A stretch of 64,000 nucleotides of DNA from Paraburkholderia rhynchosiae (lineage in GTDB: Bacteria; Pseudomonadota; Gammaproteobacteria; Burkholderiales; Burkholderiaceae): NCBI RefSeq assembly GCF_002879865.1, contig NZ_PNXY01000023.1:59348-123347 (forward strand). The letters run 5' to 3'. Each line of letters begins with the position of its first letter. The stretch's first letter is position 1. This document shows, piece after piece, positions 44,131 to 53,888 of the stretch. The position numbers were made by a program, and so were the translations under genes. The notes under the pieces are model-generated. The model made no database searches. It had not been told where the DNA came from and was given only the letters and a program-made list of their open reading frames with translations.

Positions 44131-45039
44131 ATGAGAAAACGATTACCCCCGCTTAACTGGTTGCGCGCATTTGAATCCTCTGCCCGGCATCTCAGTTTCA
44201 CGCATGCGGCAACAGAATTGAACCTCACCCAGGCGGCGGTAAGCCAACAGGTGAAGGGACTCGAGTCGCAGTTGGGGGCAGTTCTCTTTAAGCGCTTGCC
44301 AAGAGGACTCGAACTCACCGAGGCCGGGCTAGCCTATATGCCGGTTGTCCACGAGGCCGTAGAGCGACTGGCGGCCGCAACTGAAGAGATCTTCGGGCAA
44401 GGTCACGGCAGAGTCCTTACTGTTCGGGTCAGCCTGGTGTTTTTTACCCATTGGCTGGCAATGCGCTTACCCGACTTTCGTGAACGCCACCCCGAGGTCA
44501 ATCTGCGTATCACCAGCAACATATGGGGGGGAGATTCGAGCGTGACCGACGTCGAAGCCGATATGGAAATCCGCTATGGACACGGAGCATGGACGGGACT
44601 CAAGGCCGAGCGGCTGACCTGGGATACGTTGCTGCCGGTGTGCGCGCCATTCTTGCCGTCCGAACAGGCGCCACTCGCTACGCCGAAGGATCTCCGTCAC
44701 CACGAACTACTCCACGTCCTGGGCTATGAGGAAGGCTGGGGATACTGGTTGAAGAAAGCAGGCGCGGGACAGGTCGACTCTTCGACGGGAATGCAGTTCG
44801 ATACCATGATCTCTGCTTTGAGAATGGCCGAGTTGGGTCAAGGGGTCGCCTTGGCGCGCTCGTCGCTGGTCCAGTCGATGCTGGACGCCGGGCAACTGAT
44901 AGCGCCTTTCGAATCCCGCCTTACGACCAGTGAAGCTTTCTACCTGGTCTATTCTCCGCACAGCATCGTCAACCCTGATGCCGCGGCATTCGTCGCCTGG
45001 TTGAGTGCGAAGGCCCGGGAGGGGCGAGCGCGGAACTGA
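44131..45039 (+). CDS. LysR-family regulator, probable DddR-type regulator of the DMSP genes
   Basis: This 302-residue LysR protein has an N-terminal helix-turn-helix at about 6-65 (NWLRAFESSARHLSFTHAAT, TQAAVSQQVKGLESQLGAVL) and the effector domain after it (WDTLLPVCAPFLPSEQAP). LysR regulators named DddR control dddD in several bacteria, and this gene lies directly upstream of the DddD-type gene in the same direction, separated by 231 bp that include a strong terminator. The regulatory link is inferred from position. Confidence 0.85.
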   Translation: MRKRLPPLNWLRAFESSARHLSFTHAATELNLTQAAVSQQVKGLESQLGAVLFKRLPRGLELTEAGLAYMPVVHEAVERLAAATEEIFGQGHGRVLTVRVSLVFFTHWLAMRLPDFRERHPEVNLRITSNIWGGDSSVTDVEADMEIRYGHGAWTGLKAERLTWDTLLPVCAPFLPSEQAPLATPKDLRHHELLHVLGYEEGWGYWLKKAGAGQVDSSTGMQFDTMISALRMAELGQGVALARSSLVQSMLDAGQLIAPFESRLTTSEAFYLVYSPHSIVNPDAAAFVAWLSAKAREGRARN

Positions 45040-45123
45040 CCAAACCGGTACACATCCACGTCCATTTCGCCGGGCTGCCAGCGATCGACTAGCCATTTTC
45101 CCGCGCGTCCACTCCGCCGGCTG

Positions 45124-45180
45124 AGCTATAAATAAAACGACCCCATCCTCGTTTTTTTTATTGCTTTACCGGCTCCCCGT
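45124..45180. repeat. Inverted repeat, left copy, flanking the dddD-dddB segment
   Basis: Reverse-complemented, this 57-bp stretch matches 55695-55751 in about 49 of 57 positions, including an unbroken GGTAAAGCAATAAAAAA. Weaker similarity continues some tens of bp on both sides. On the minus strand it looks like the last codons of an unidentified gene followed by a terminator. Confidence 0.75.
45134..45159 (+). terminator. Rho-independent terminator after the LysR gene
   Basis: AAAACGA and TCGTTTT form a 7-bp stem around an 8-base loop, followed by a run of T. It would end the LysR transcript before dddD. It lies within the left inverted-repeat copy. Confidence 0.65.
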
Positions 45181-45270
45181 TGTATCCGACAGTGATCCCC
45201 AGTTCGTCGCCAAGGCCACTCGCCTCGCATTCCAGATGCGGTTGATGGGTGCTGGAGGCGACCCACCACA

Positions 45271-47823
45271 ATGATGACCTGCGTTTCGGACGATCCGCAG
45301 GTCCTGGAGATGAGTCGGCGAGCCATGGGAAAGCATAATCAACTGCCTTTTAGCGGCGTGAAAGTCATCGACTTTGGCCAGTACATCGCCGGCCCGGCCG
45401 TGGCGATGATCCTGGCGGATCTGGGCGCCACCGTCATTCACATCGATCCCCCTGGTGGCTCGCTTTGGGACAGCCCGGCCAACGCCGTACTGAACCGCAA
45501 TAAGTATTGCTTGCAGCTTGACCTGAAGTCCGCGCACGGGCTCGAGGCGGCCATGGCATTCGTCGCGCGTGCCGATATCGTGATCGAGAACTTCCGGCCG
45601 GGCGTCATGACCCGGTTGGGCTTGGACTTCGCCGAGCTGCGTCGTCAAAGGCCCGAGCTTATTACGCTGTCCATCCCTGGCTTCGCCAGCAACGACCCGT
45701 TGCGTCGTCACTGGCGCGCCCTCGAGCCGATCATTGCGTCGGCCTCCGGGGTATTCACCGATATGGGTCAGAACCGTGTACTGATGGGGATAAACCCGAG
45801 CTTTTCGCCGCTGCCGCTAGCATCGTCCTACGGCACCATGCTGGCTGTCTCCGCGGTGGCACTCGCTCTGCAAGCGCGGGAGCGCACGGGGGTGGGTGAT
45901 CAGATCGAGGTGCCTCTGGCCGCGGCGGTGATGGAGGGACTGTCTTACAACTCGATCAAGATCGACGGTTATCCCGAACGCTACAAGACCTTACGTGAAA
46001 AGGAAATTGAGCGGCGGCGGTCGGAAGATCTTCCGATGAACCTCAGTTACGAAGAACTGCAAGAATATCTCGATCCCTTTTACCGCACCTACGAATGCGC
46101 GGACGGTCGCAAGTTCTATGCGGTATGCCCGTCACACCGCTCGCACGCCAGGCGTTGCCTTCAGGCGATGGGCTTGTACGAGGAAATGCTATCTGCCGGG
46201 CTGCCAACAGTGAGCGACCCCTACCTTCCTATCTGTCAGTGGGAGGGGGATGCCTCACTCGGTGTCTACCCGTTGCCTGACCATTGGGCCCGGCGCATTT
46301 CGGCACGCATGAAGGAAGTTTTCCTGACCAGGACAGCGACCGAGTGGGAAAAAATTTTCGGCGAAGGCCGGTTCCCCGGTGCGCCCCACCGCTCGACTCA
46401 AGAATGGTTGCACGACGAGCACGCGAACGCCTCGGGTCTGGTGGTAGATGTCGACGATCACCTGTACGGCAACATGAAACAGCCCGGCGCGATCGCCTGG
46501 CTGGAAGACAGTGGCGACCTGATGCTCTCGCCCAACTCACGCCGCACGGTAAGTATCAAGGAAGCCCTTGCCATTCTGGATGAGTGCGCGCCCACGGCAC
46601 TGCCGTCTCCATCCGAACAGCAGGTTGGCGGTTGGCTTGACGGTGTGCGTGTCCTCGATCTGACCAATGTCATCGCGGGTCCGCATTCGACCTCCTACCT
46701 CGGCCGGTTCGGTGCCGATGTCATCAAGCTCGACCCCGTAACACCCAACTATGATCCCTGGAACACAGTGGTCTTTGGCATGTCTTCGGGCCGCGGCAAG
46801 CAAAGCGTCCTGGTCGACCTGAACCACCCTGACGGACGCGAGGTGTTTAACCAATTGGTTCGTTCGGTTGACGTGATCGTGATGAATGCGCCGGATCGTC
46901 AACTCGCACCGTTGGGTCTTGACGAAGCGAGTCTTCAGGCCGTCAACCCTGGCGTGATTTTCTGTCAACTGGATTGCTTTGGCGGACCGCGTCGCGGCCC
47001 GCGGACCGATTATCTAGGCTACGACGACTTGATCCAGGCTGGCACCGGCATCATGCTGCGCTTCGGCGGCGGCATGGCAACGCCAGAGGAACACGCTCAC
47101 GTGGGAACCATTGACGTGAATTGCGGGTTCGCCGCAGCGCTCGGCGTTGCGGCCGCGTTATATCGCAAAGCCAGAACCGGCGAGATCAGCCGTGCCCGGA
47201 CCTCCCTGGCATCGCTCGGCAACCTGGTGCAGATTCCCTTCTGCTACGACTACCCAGGGCGGCCCCCGTTCGATGAGCCTTCCGGCCGTAGCGCCCAGGG
47301 CTTTGGCAGCCTGTCACGCTTCTTTCGGGCCGCGGATGACTGGTTGTATGTGGACGCCAGCGCAAAGGAACTGGACAAGCTAGACGCCGTGGACGGGCTG
47401 ACGGGCATTCGTAACGCGGCGGATCCCGCAGCATTTCTCAGCTCGGCGCTCGCCACGGCCTCCGCCGAAACCTGGCAGACGCGGTTGCAAGCGGCCAATG
47501 TGGCGGCAGCCATTCCGGACAATATCGACAACTTGCGCCAACGCTACAGCCGCCCTGCAGACAATCGTCCGGGCATCGATAACGGCAGCTATTCATTCAG
47601 TGTCTATGCCGAGCATCCGAGCGGACGACGTGTCACCCAACTCGATCCTTTTGCGATTCGCCCTCACGTTGCTCCGATCCGCGCACTGGCGCCAGCAGAA
47701 AAGTTTGGTGCCTCGACCCGAGCGGTTCTGTGCAAGATGGGCTACAGCGATACACAGGTTGCGACGTTGATTGCGCGAGGGGCGGTCGGCGAGAGCTGGT
47801 GCGAAGAGTACTTGCCCAGTTGA
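45271..47823 (+). CDS. dddD: Two-domain class III CoA-transferase, DddD-type DMSP CoA-transferase/lyase
   Basis: The 850-residue protein has two CaiB/BaiF-type domains in tandem (about 25-430 and 450-840): VKVIDFGQYIAGPAVAMILA opens the first and VRVLDLTNVIAGPHSTSYLG the second. This double layout and length are typical of DddD, which joins DMSP to CoA and releases dimethyl sulfide and 3-hydroxypropionyl-CoA. The catalytic Asp is probably Asp615 (TIDVNCGFAAALGVAAALY); the first domain has Ser/Tyr there (PLASSYGTMLAV), as expected for its inactive half. Neighbours (LysR, betaine-type ABC importer, acuI, dddB) fit. The start is uncertain: ATG at 45271 has GGAGG 12 bases upstream, and ATGs at 45310 and 45325 are alternatives. 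A carnitine-like CoA-transferase is the main alternative. Confidence 0.78.
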   Translation: MMTCVSDDPQVLEMSRRAMGKHNQLPFSGVKVIDFGQYIAGPAVAMILADLGATVIHIDPPGGSLWDSPANAVLNRNKYCLQLDLKSAHGLEAAMAFVARADIVIENFRPGVMTRLGLDFAELRRQRPELITLSIPGFASNDPLRRHWRALEPIIASASGVFTDMGQNRVLMGINPSFSPLPLASSYGTMLAVSAVALALQARERTGVGDQIEVPLAAAVMEGLSYNSIKIDGYPERYKTLREKEIERRRSEDLPMNLSYEELQEYLDPFYRTYECADGRKFYAVCPSHRSHARRCLQAMGLYEEMLSAGLPTVSDPYLPICQWEGDASLGVYPLPDHWARRISARMKEVFLTRTATEWEKIFGEGRFPGAPHRSTQEWLHDEHANASGLVVDVDDHLYGNMKQPGAIAWLEDSGDLMLSPNSRRTVSIKEALAILDECAPTALPSPSEQQVGGWLDGVRVLDLTNVIAGPHSTSYLGRFGADVIKLDPVTPNYDPWNTVVFGMSSGRGKQSVLVDLNHPDGREVFNQLVRSVDVIVMNAPDRQLAPLGLDEASLQAVNPGVIFCQLDCFGGPRRGPRTDYLGYDDLIQAGTGIMLRFGGGMATPEEHAHVGTIDVNCGFAAALGVAAALYRKARTGEISRARTSLASLGNLVQIPFCYDYPGRPPFDEPSGRSAQGFGSLSRFFRAADDWLYVDASAKELDKLDAVDGLTGIRNAADPAAFLSSALATASAETWQTRLQAANVAAAIPDNIDNLRQRYSRPADNRPGIDNGSYSFSVYAEHPSGRRVTQLDPFAIRPHVAPIRALAPAEKFGASTRAVLCKMGYSDTQVATLIARGAVGESWCEEYLPS

Positions 47824-48198
47824 ACACGTCGCCGTTGCGGGCAAGCCGGAAAAAATCGCGACCGCTCGGCTGATATGCGAACGCGAACGATAGCAGCAAG
47901 CACCCTGGAAGAAAAAAGCTGTGCCCAAGTGGTGTTCGAATATTTATAAGATTGGAGACGAAGATGCATGCACGACGCCGCAAGCTCGCGGGTACCGAAA
48001 ACACCCAGCGAGGCGCAGAGATCGTTATCGAGAACCTCAATCGAGCTATGCAGCACATAGCGCGAAGACGTCCATGGCGAGGCGCGGGGAAAGAGGTGCC
48101 CTGTGCGCCTCCCTGTCGCCGCAGCCGATCTGCAGACACAGCGCTACCGCCGGCGCTGCCAGGTGCCTTCCGCACCGAAAGACACTGAGGTAACGATC
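47824..48198. other. Non-coding stretch between dddD and the ABC importer genes
   Basis: No supported gene is visible. A GAGGT ribosome site lies at its end before the ATPase gene. A separate promoter for the importer is possible but I cannot point to one. Confidence 0.4.
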
Positions 48199-49290
48199 AT
48201 GCAAAACCAGGGCAACACATTTGTGAGCTTCCGCAATGTTCGGAAGACTTACGACGGAGAAACACTCGTCGTCAAAGGCCTGAATCTCGACATCCAGAAG
48301 GGGGAGTTTCTCACTTTGCTCGGTCCGTCCGGCTCGGGAAAGACCACCTGTCTCATGATGCTCGCCGGGTTTGAATACCCGACCGATGGAGAAATCTGGC
48401 TGGACGGTCAGTTGCTCAATCGTATTCCGCCGCATAAACGCGACATCGGAATGGTATTTCAGAACTATGCACTCTTCCCACACCTGACCGTCGGACAGAA
48501 CCTCGAGTATCCCCTCAAGGTTCGCAAGCTGCCGCCAGACGAGCGGGCCACACGCGTCAAGCGGGCGCTCGAGATGGTCCACATGGAAAAGCTGGGTAAG
48601 CGAATGCCAGGTCAGCTCTCAGGCGGTCAGCAACAGCGAGTGGCGCTTGCGCGTGCGTTGGTGTTCAACCCAAAACTTGTGCTGATGGACGAACCGCTTG
48701 GCGCGCTGGACAAACAGCTGCGCGAGCACATGCAGATAGAACTCAAGGCATTGCACGAATCCCTTGGCCTGACCTTTGTGTACGTCACACACGATCAAGG
48801 TGAGGCGCTCACGATGTCAGATCGAGTAGCAGTCTTTGATCAGGGGGTGATTCAACAGCTCGACCGGGTCGACTCGCTCTACGAATCGCCAACGAATCTG
48901 TTTGTAGCCAACTTCATTGGTGACAGTAACCGGGTGAACGGCACCGTCGTAAGCCGGGACGGTAATTATTGCGAGTTGCGCATTGCAGACGGTACGACCG
49001 TACGTGCGCTGAATGTTGCCGGGGTCAATGTCGGTAGCCACGCCACAGGGGTGATCCGTCCCGAGCGGCTCTCGATTGGGCGGCAATCCGAAAGGCAGCG
49101 CAATGTCATCAACAGTGAAACGCTTGGGATGATCTACTTCGGCGATCACGTCCGGCTACGCTGCCGCTGCCCCGGAGAAACAGAGTGTTTCGTGAAGGTC
49201 CCGCTCGGGCAGGACGGGGCGGCCCATGTCCAACCGGGAAATCGAATCGCGTTGTCGTTTCATGAAGATCATCTGAGAGTTTTCAATTGA
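48199..49290 (+). CDS. ABC transporter ATP-binding protein, PotA type
   Basis: This 363-residue ATPase has Walker A GPSGSGKTT (42-50), a Q-loop (GMVFQNYALFPHLTV), signature LSGGQQQRVALARAL, Walker B LVLMDEPLGALD and a C-terminal TOBE domain (about 285-360). It resembles PotA/FbpC-type ATPases of polyamine and betaine importers. The ATG at 48199 has GAGG upstream; the frame is open further back but without family sequence. It starts an importer set of four genes (ATPase, binding protein, two permeases) between dddD and acuI. DMSP, a betaine analogue, is the expected cargo. Confidence 0.9.
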   Translation: MQNQGNTFVSFRNVRKTYDGETLVVKGLNLDIQKGEFLTLLGPSGSGKTTCLMMLAGFEYPTDGEIWLDGQLLNRIPPHKRDIGMVFQNYALFPHLTVGQNLEYPLKVRKLPPDERATRVKRALEMVHMEKLGKRMPGQLSGGQQQRVALARALVFNPKLVLMDEPLGALDKQLREHMQIELKALHESLGLTFVYVTHDQGEALTMSDRVAVFDQGVIQQLDRVDSLYESPTNLFVANFIGDSNRVNGTVVSRDGNYCELRIADGTTVRALNVAGVNVGSHATGVIRPERLSIGRQSERQRNVINSETLGMIYFGDHVRLRCRCPGETECFVKVPLGQDGAAHVQPGNRIALSFHEDHLRVFN

Positions 49291-49329
49291 CCGCGCGTAG
49301 CGAAATCACCTTGTGCCAAGGAGAACGAA

Positions 49330-50367
49330 ATGAGTTTCTTTAGAAATACGGTCAGCGTGGCTGCCATGATGTGTTTTTCCGCTTTCGCATTGGCCGGCGG
49401 CCTTACGACGGTCAATTACGGTGGCGCCGTGGGGAACGCCGAGAAGGCTGCCTGGGTTGAACCGTTCTCGAAAGCGAGCGGTATTCCGACGAATGCGATT
49501 GAGTACACGGGCGAAATGGCCAAAGTCAAAGCGATGGTCGACGCCAAAGATGTCACGTGGGATGTCGTTGAAGTCGAGTCGGCAGACATCGGACGCGGCT
49601 GTCAGGACGGGCTCTTCGAGAAGCTCGACTGGTCGAAGATCGGGAAAAAGGGTGATCTGTTGCCTGGATCGGTGACTCCCTGCGCTGCCGGCACATTCGT
49701 GTGGTCGACCGTGCTGGCCTACAACCCCACGCTGACGAAGGGCACGCCACAGGGCTGGAAGGATTTTTGGGACATCAAGAAATTTCCTGGCAAGCGTGGC
49801 ATGAAGAAGGAGGCACGTTATAACCTCGAATTCGCACTGATGGCAGATGGCGTGCCGGCGAAAGACGTGTACACCGTGCTGGGCACAGAGGCTGGCGTCA
49901 ACCGGGCGTTCAAGAAGATGGACGGACTCAAGCCATACATTCAGTGGTGGGAGGCTGGCGCACAGCCGCCGCAGTTCCTGGTCGCCGGTGATGTTTCGAT
50001 GTCCACCGCGTACAACGGCCGCATCGATGCCGCAATGCGGGCAGGGAACAAGAACCTGGGTATCTCGTGGGACCAAAGCATCTATGAGCTGGACTTTTTC
50101 GTGATTCCGAAGGGCTCAAAAAATAAGGATGCAGCCGAGAAGTACATTGCCTACGTGCTCGAACCTCAGGCCCAAGCTGCGTTCGCGCAGCACATTCCGT
50201 ACGGGCCAACGAACAAGGGCACCATAAAGCTGCTTGATGCAGCCACTCTTGCAAACCTGCCTAACTCGCCGAAGAACGGCAAGGACGCTATCCCCAACGA
50301 CGTAGAGTTCTGGACCGACCACGGCGACGCGCTAGAACAGCGTTTCACCGCGTGGGCAGCGAGGTAA
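49330..50367 (+). CDS. ABC transporter periplasmic substrate-binding protein, PotD type
   Basis: This 345-residue secreted protein has a signal peptide (VSVAAMMCFSAFALAGG). The mature part starts with LTTVNYGGAVGNAEKAAWVE and continues VEYTGEMAKV-like sequence, DVVEVESADIGRGC and LDFFVIPKGSKNKDAAEKYI, the pattern of spermidine/putrescine-type binding proteins. Family members also bind betaines. In this cluster the ligand is likely DMSP or glycine betaine, but that rests on context. AAGGAG precedes the ATG by about ten bases. Confidence 0.88.
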   Translation: MSFFRNTVSVAAMMCFSAFALAGGLTTVNYGGAVGNAEKAAWVEPFSKASGIPTNAIEYTGEMAKVKAMVDAKDVTWDVVEVESADIGRGCQDGLFEKLDWSKIGKKGDLLPGSVTPCAAGTFVWSTVLAYNPTLTKGTPQGWKDFWDIKKFPGKRGMKKEARYNLEFALMADGVPAKDVYTVLGTEAGVNRAFKKMDGLKPYIQWWEAGAQPPQFLVAGDVSMSTAYNGRIDAAMRAGNKNLGISWDQSIYELDFFVIPKGSKNKDAAEKYIAYVLEPQAQAAFAQHIPYGPTNKGTIKLLDAATLANLPNSPKNGKDAIPNDVEFWTDHGDALEQRFTAWAAR

Positions 50368-50421
50368 CGCGAATCGCGTACCCATCCCTCGAACGTTTGG
50401 GTACGCGTTAAGGAGAGAGAC

Positions 50422-51684
50422 ATGAGCGCAGTAACTACTCAGCAGCAGGATTGGCATTTGCGTGAGCTCAAGCGATCGCTGAGGAACGTGAATTTACGTA
50501 AGCAGATGGCGGCGCTGGCGCTGGTCGCTCCTCTCGCTCTTTTCATTTTTCTGGTATTCGTGATGCCCGTTGCGTCGATGATTTCCCGGTCGATTCAGAG
50601 TCCGGAAGTCGTTGACGCGTTGCCAGACACGACGGCGGCGCTGCGAAACTGGGAGGGGAACTCGGCAGTTCCGGATGACGCCTTTCGCGGGCTGATGCTG
50701 GATATCGAGCGCAACGGGGGGAACAACAGTTCGGGAACCGCAGCCGGTCGACTGAACGGGCAGAAGGAGGGTTTCCGTTCATTGTTTTACAAGACTTCGA
50801 GCGCGCTTCCGTTCGGCGACAATGATTCAGCGCTGCCTGCGCACGAGGTTCGACAAAAGCTGATCGAAATCGACAGGCGTTGGCAAGATCCCGGTTACTG
50901 GCAGGCAATCGCTAAAGATTCATCCCGATACACAAGCCAGTATCTCCTCGCGACGACGGACTACCGTCGCAATTCTGCCGGTGACATTGTTCCGGTTGAT
51001 CCAGGCGCCTCGGCATATCAGGAGGTATTCAAGCGAACGTTCGTGATTAGCGGCCTGGTAACGCTCGCCGCGCTGCTCCTCGGCTACCCCCTGGCATACT
51101 GGATCTCCGGCCTGCCGGCGGGTAAGGCAAATCTGCTGATGATTCTGGTGCTCCTTCCCTTCTGGACTTCGATCCTTGTGCGGATCTCCGCCTGGATCGT
51201 CATCCTTCAAGGATCGGGCCTCGTCAATAAGGCGTTGCTGTCGCTGGACCTGATATCGTCTCCATTGACACTGCTGTTCAACCGGACGGGAGTGCTGGTT
51301 TCGATGACTCATATCCTCCTGCCGTTCATGATCCTGCCGCTGTACAGCGTCATGAAATCGGTGCCAGCCAGCTATACGAAGGCAGCGGTCTCGCTGGGTA
51401 GTCACCCGTTTGGCGCGTTCTGGAAGGTCTACTTTCCGCAAACGCTGCCGGGAGTCGGCGCGGGCGGACTGCTGGTATTCATCACGGCGTTGGGCTACTA
51501 CATCACTCCCGCATTGCTGGGCGGAGCAGGTGACCAGATGGTGAGCTACTACATCGCGTATTTCACGAATGTTGCCTTGAACTGGGGGATGGCGTGCGCA
51601 CTGGGAGCGGTTCTGCTTCTTGTGACGCTGATTCTCTTCGGCGTTTATCGAAAGATCGTCGGCAACGAACTGAAGGTAGGTTAG
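50422..51684 (+). CDS. ABC transporter permease, PotB type
   Basis: This 420-residue inner-membrane protein has an N-terminal helix (LALVAPLALFIFLVFVMPVA), a periplasmic insert of roughly 150 residues (about 75-200) and then five helices carrying the permease EAA-like loop (YTKAAVSLGSHPFGAFWKVY). The long first periplasmic loop is typical of this PotB subgroup. TAAGGAGAG lies just upstream of the ATG. The next permease gene starts five bases after the stop. Confidence 0.88.
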   Translation: MSAVTTQQQDWHLRELKRSLRNVNLRKQMAALALVAPLALFIFLVFVMPVASMISRSIQSPEVVDALPDTTAALRNWEGNSAVPDDAFRGLMLDIERNGGNNSSGTAAGRLNGQKEGFRSLFYKTSSALPFGDNDSALPAHEVRQKLIEIDRRWQDPGYWQAIAKDSSRYTSQYLLATTDYRRNSAGDIVPVDPGASAYQEVFKRTFVISGLVTLAALLLGYPLAYWISGLPAGKANLLMILVLLPFWTSILVRISAWIVILQGSGLVNKALLSLDLISSPLTLLFNRTGVLVSMTHILLPFMILPLYSVMKSVPASYTKAAVSLGSHPFGAFWKVYFPQTLPGVGAGGLLVFITALGYYITPALLGGAGDQMVSYYIAYFTNVALNWGMACALGAVLLLVTLILFGVYRKIVGNELKVG

Positions 51685-51688
51685 CACC

Positions 51689-52528
51689 ATGAAAACGACG
51701 GTATCGCGTTTTGCACCTTATACATCGGCTCCCGAGATCGCGTGGCACTACTTTTTGCGATCGACCAATGTCATGATCCTGCTGTTTCTGGTCTTGCCGA
51801 TACTGGTGATCATCCCGCTTTCTTTCACGGACAATACATTCCTGGTCTACCCGATACACAAGTTCTCGTTCAAGTGGTACCACAATCTGTTTACGTCCAT
51901 CGACTGGCTTCGTGCCGGAAAAAACAGCTTCATCATAACCCCGCTTGCCACGATCCTGGCCACTGTCCTCGGGACGTTGGCCGCGTTAGGCCTCAACAAG
52001 GCGACGTTCAAAGGCAAGGGCGCGCTGATCGGCATTTTGATCTCGCCGATGATCGTGCCGGTGATCGTCACTGCCGTCGGGATGTATCTGTTCTTTGCGA
52101 AGTGGGGCTTAGCCGGGTCGTACCTTGGTCTGATTTTCGGTCATACCGCTATCGCAGCTCCATTCGTGGTGGTGACTGTCAACGCCACCCTTGCCGGGTT
52201 CAACCAGAATTACGTGCGCGCGAGCCTGAGCCTCGGTGCGTCGCCCGTCAGGACGTTCTTCTCCGTCACCCTGCCGATCATTGCGCCGGGCGTGATTTCT
52301 GGAGCCCTGTTTGCATTCGCCACGTCGCTCGATGATGTTGTCATCACGATGTTCATCGCGGGTCCGACACAAGGTACGTTGCCGTTGCAGATGTTCATCG
52401 GTCTCCGCGAAAACATTACTCCGACGATTGCTGCCCTTGCGACAATTCTCATTGTGTTTTCCAGCCTGCTTCTGGTGGCGATGGAGGGGCTGAGGTCCAG
52501 AAGCGCGGCGCGACAGATAGCGACATGA
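51689..52528 (+). CDS. ABC transporter permease, PotC type
   Basis: This 279-residue inner-membrane protein has six predicted helices, beginning with VMILLFLVLPILVIIPLSFT. The EAA-like loop is YVRASLSLGASPVRTFFSVT. It pairs with the preceding permease to form the importer channel. The spacing of four bases from the stop of that gene indicates one transcript. Confidence 0.9.
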   Translation: MKTTVSRFAPYTSAPEIAWHYFLRSTNVMILLFLVLPILVIIPLSFTDNTFLVYPIHKFSFKWYHNLFTSIDWLRAGKNSFIITPLATILATVLGTLAALGLNKATFKGKGALIGILISPMIVPVIVTAVGMYLFFAKWGLAGSYLGLIFGHTAIAAPFVVVTVNATLAGFNQNYVRASLSLGASPVRTFFSVTLPIIAPGVISGALFAFATSLDDVVITMFIAGPTQGTLPLQMFIGLRENITPTIAALATILIVFSSLLLVAMEGLRSRSAARQIAT

Positions 52529-52675
52529 CATTACTTGCCGCGACACCTGTCGCCTTATGCCCGTGGAAGCCCTCAGGCATGGGGCGAAATGGTACATCCT
52601 TGCATGGTTTATGTTGTCTGGATGTAGCATTTCGCCTCGCCTGACGGCCTGCGTTCACCGTCAGAGAGGACAAGC

Positions 52676-53683
52676 ATGTCTTTTTCAGCCATTTATCTGC
52701 AGCAGAATGACAACGGATTTTCGGCCGGGGTTACCAGCCTCGATGACCGAACCCTCGACGACCATCCCCTCGCAGCCGGCGAAGTGCTCGTTCGTATCGC
52801 ACACTCGACGCTTAACTACAAGGACGCGCTAGCGGTCACGAACCGCGGTCCGGTCGTGCGCGCCTGGCCAATGGTCGCGGGTATCGATGGCGCCGGCGAG
52901 GTGGTGACATCGACAGATTCTCGCTGGAAAGCGGGCGATATTGTCCTCGTCAACGGATGGGGCCTCGGCGAAACACACTGGGGGTGCCTCGCAGAGAAAG
53001 CCCGCCTGAAGGCCGACTGGCTCATTGCGGTACCGCAGGGACTATCAACGGCCGAAAGCATGGCAATCGGGACGGCCGGTTACACGGCGATGCTATCCTG
53101 CCTTGCGCTGGAACAGGCCGGTGTCAAGCCGGCCGACGGTGAAGTGCTCGTGACCGGCGCGAGTGGCGGGGTGGGCAGCGTGGCAATCTCGCTATTGAGC
53201 AGTTGGGGATTTACGGTCGTGGCGTCGACGGGTAAGCCGGAGCAGGCGCATTTTCTCGAGCGTATCGGCGCCGCCGATGTGGTTGATCGGGACACGCTGT
53301 CGGCAACCGGCAAGCCGTTGCAGAAAGAACGCTGGGCAGCAGTTGTCGATTCTGTCGGCTCGCATACGCTTGCCAACGCATGCGCACAGACGAAATATGG
53401 CGGCGTCGTGACGGCGTGTGGTCTCGCGCAAGGCATGGAGTTTCCGGCGAACGTTGCGCCGTTCATTCTGCGCGGTATAAAACTGCTGGGTATCGACTCG
53501 GTTATGTGTCCGATCGCTCATCGTCACACGGCGTGGAATCGGCTCGCTGCGGATCTGGATCGAGCAAAGCTCGCCGAACTCACGCACCTGATAGCTTTGC
53601 CCGACGTGCCGGAGGCAGCCGTGCAAATGATGGATGGAAAGCTCAGCGGTCGAACGGTTGTCGACATTCGCCGCGGCGCATGA
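52676..53683 (+). CDS. acuI: Acrylyl-CoA reductase (AcuI/YhdH, zinc-less MDR family)
   Basis: This 335-residue protein of the YhdH/AcuI branch has TLNYKDALAVTNRGPVVRAW near the start and the NADPH motif VLVTGASGGVGSVAISLLS at about 155-175, without zinc-binding cysteines. AcuI reduces toxic acryloyl-CoA to propionyl-CoA and occurs in DMSP gene clusters; this supports the DddD assignment upstream. GAGAGGA precedes the ATG. Its 3' end overlaps, in antisense, the tail of the dddC relic. Confidence 0.87.
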   Translation: MSFSAIYLQQNDNGFSAGVTSLDDRTLDDHPLAAGEVLVRIAHSTLNYKDALAVTNRGPVVRAWPMVAGIDGAGEVVTSTDSRWKAGDIVLVNGWGLGETHWGCLAEKARLKADWLIAVPQGLSTAESMAIGTAGYTAMLSCLALEQAGVKPADGEVLVTGASGGVGSVAISLLSSWGFTVVASTGKPEQAHFLERIGAADVVDRDTLSATGKPLQKERWAAVVDSVGSHTLANACAQTKYGGVVTACGLAQGMEFPANVAPFILRGIKLLGIDSVMCPIAHRHTAWNRLAADLDRAKLAELTHLIALPDVPEAAVQMMDGKLSGRTVVDIRRGA

Positions 53684-53888
53684 TGTCGGGCGCTTCCGTA
53701 CGGATTTGAAGGCCTGCGACTTCAGGACCGTTGGTGTGCTCTCCCGTGCCGGGATGTGCCAGCACGGGAGCAGTAGCGGGTTTTGCAGTGGAGACTTTGA
53801 ATATCGGCTGCTTTCGAGTGCCTGAGCCTGGCACGCGGCGACCGTTGATGAAGTGAACCACGTCTGCGTCGTCGTTGAAGGGCTCCAT
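53643..53888 (-). pseudogene. 5' fragment of a methylmalonate-semialdehyde dehydrogenase-type gene (dddC/mmsA)
   Basis: An AAGGAG ribosome site and ATG at 53888 start a frame reading DADVVHFINGRRVPGSGTRK, then PIFKVSTAKPATAPVL, the N-terminus of MmsA/DddC (HFINGxxVxG...FNPATG). After about 40 residues the match ends; the frame runs out in the antisense 3' end of acuI. DddC normally oxidises malonate semialdehyde to acetyl-CoA and CO2. Some 450 residues including the catalytic Cys are missing. Confidence 0.68.

Noticed and set aside
48199..52528. Polyamine importer potABCD
   Set aside because: The proteins match the PotABCD family, but that family also carries betaines, and the genes sit between dddD and acuI. 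I therefore kept the cargo open, with DMSP or betaine favoured over polyamine.
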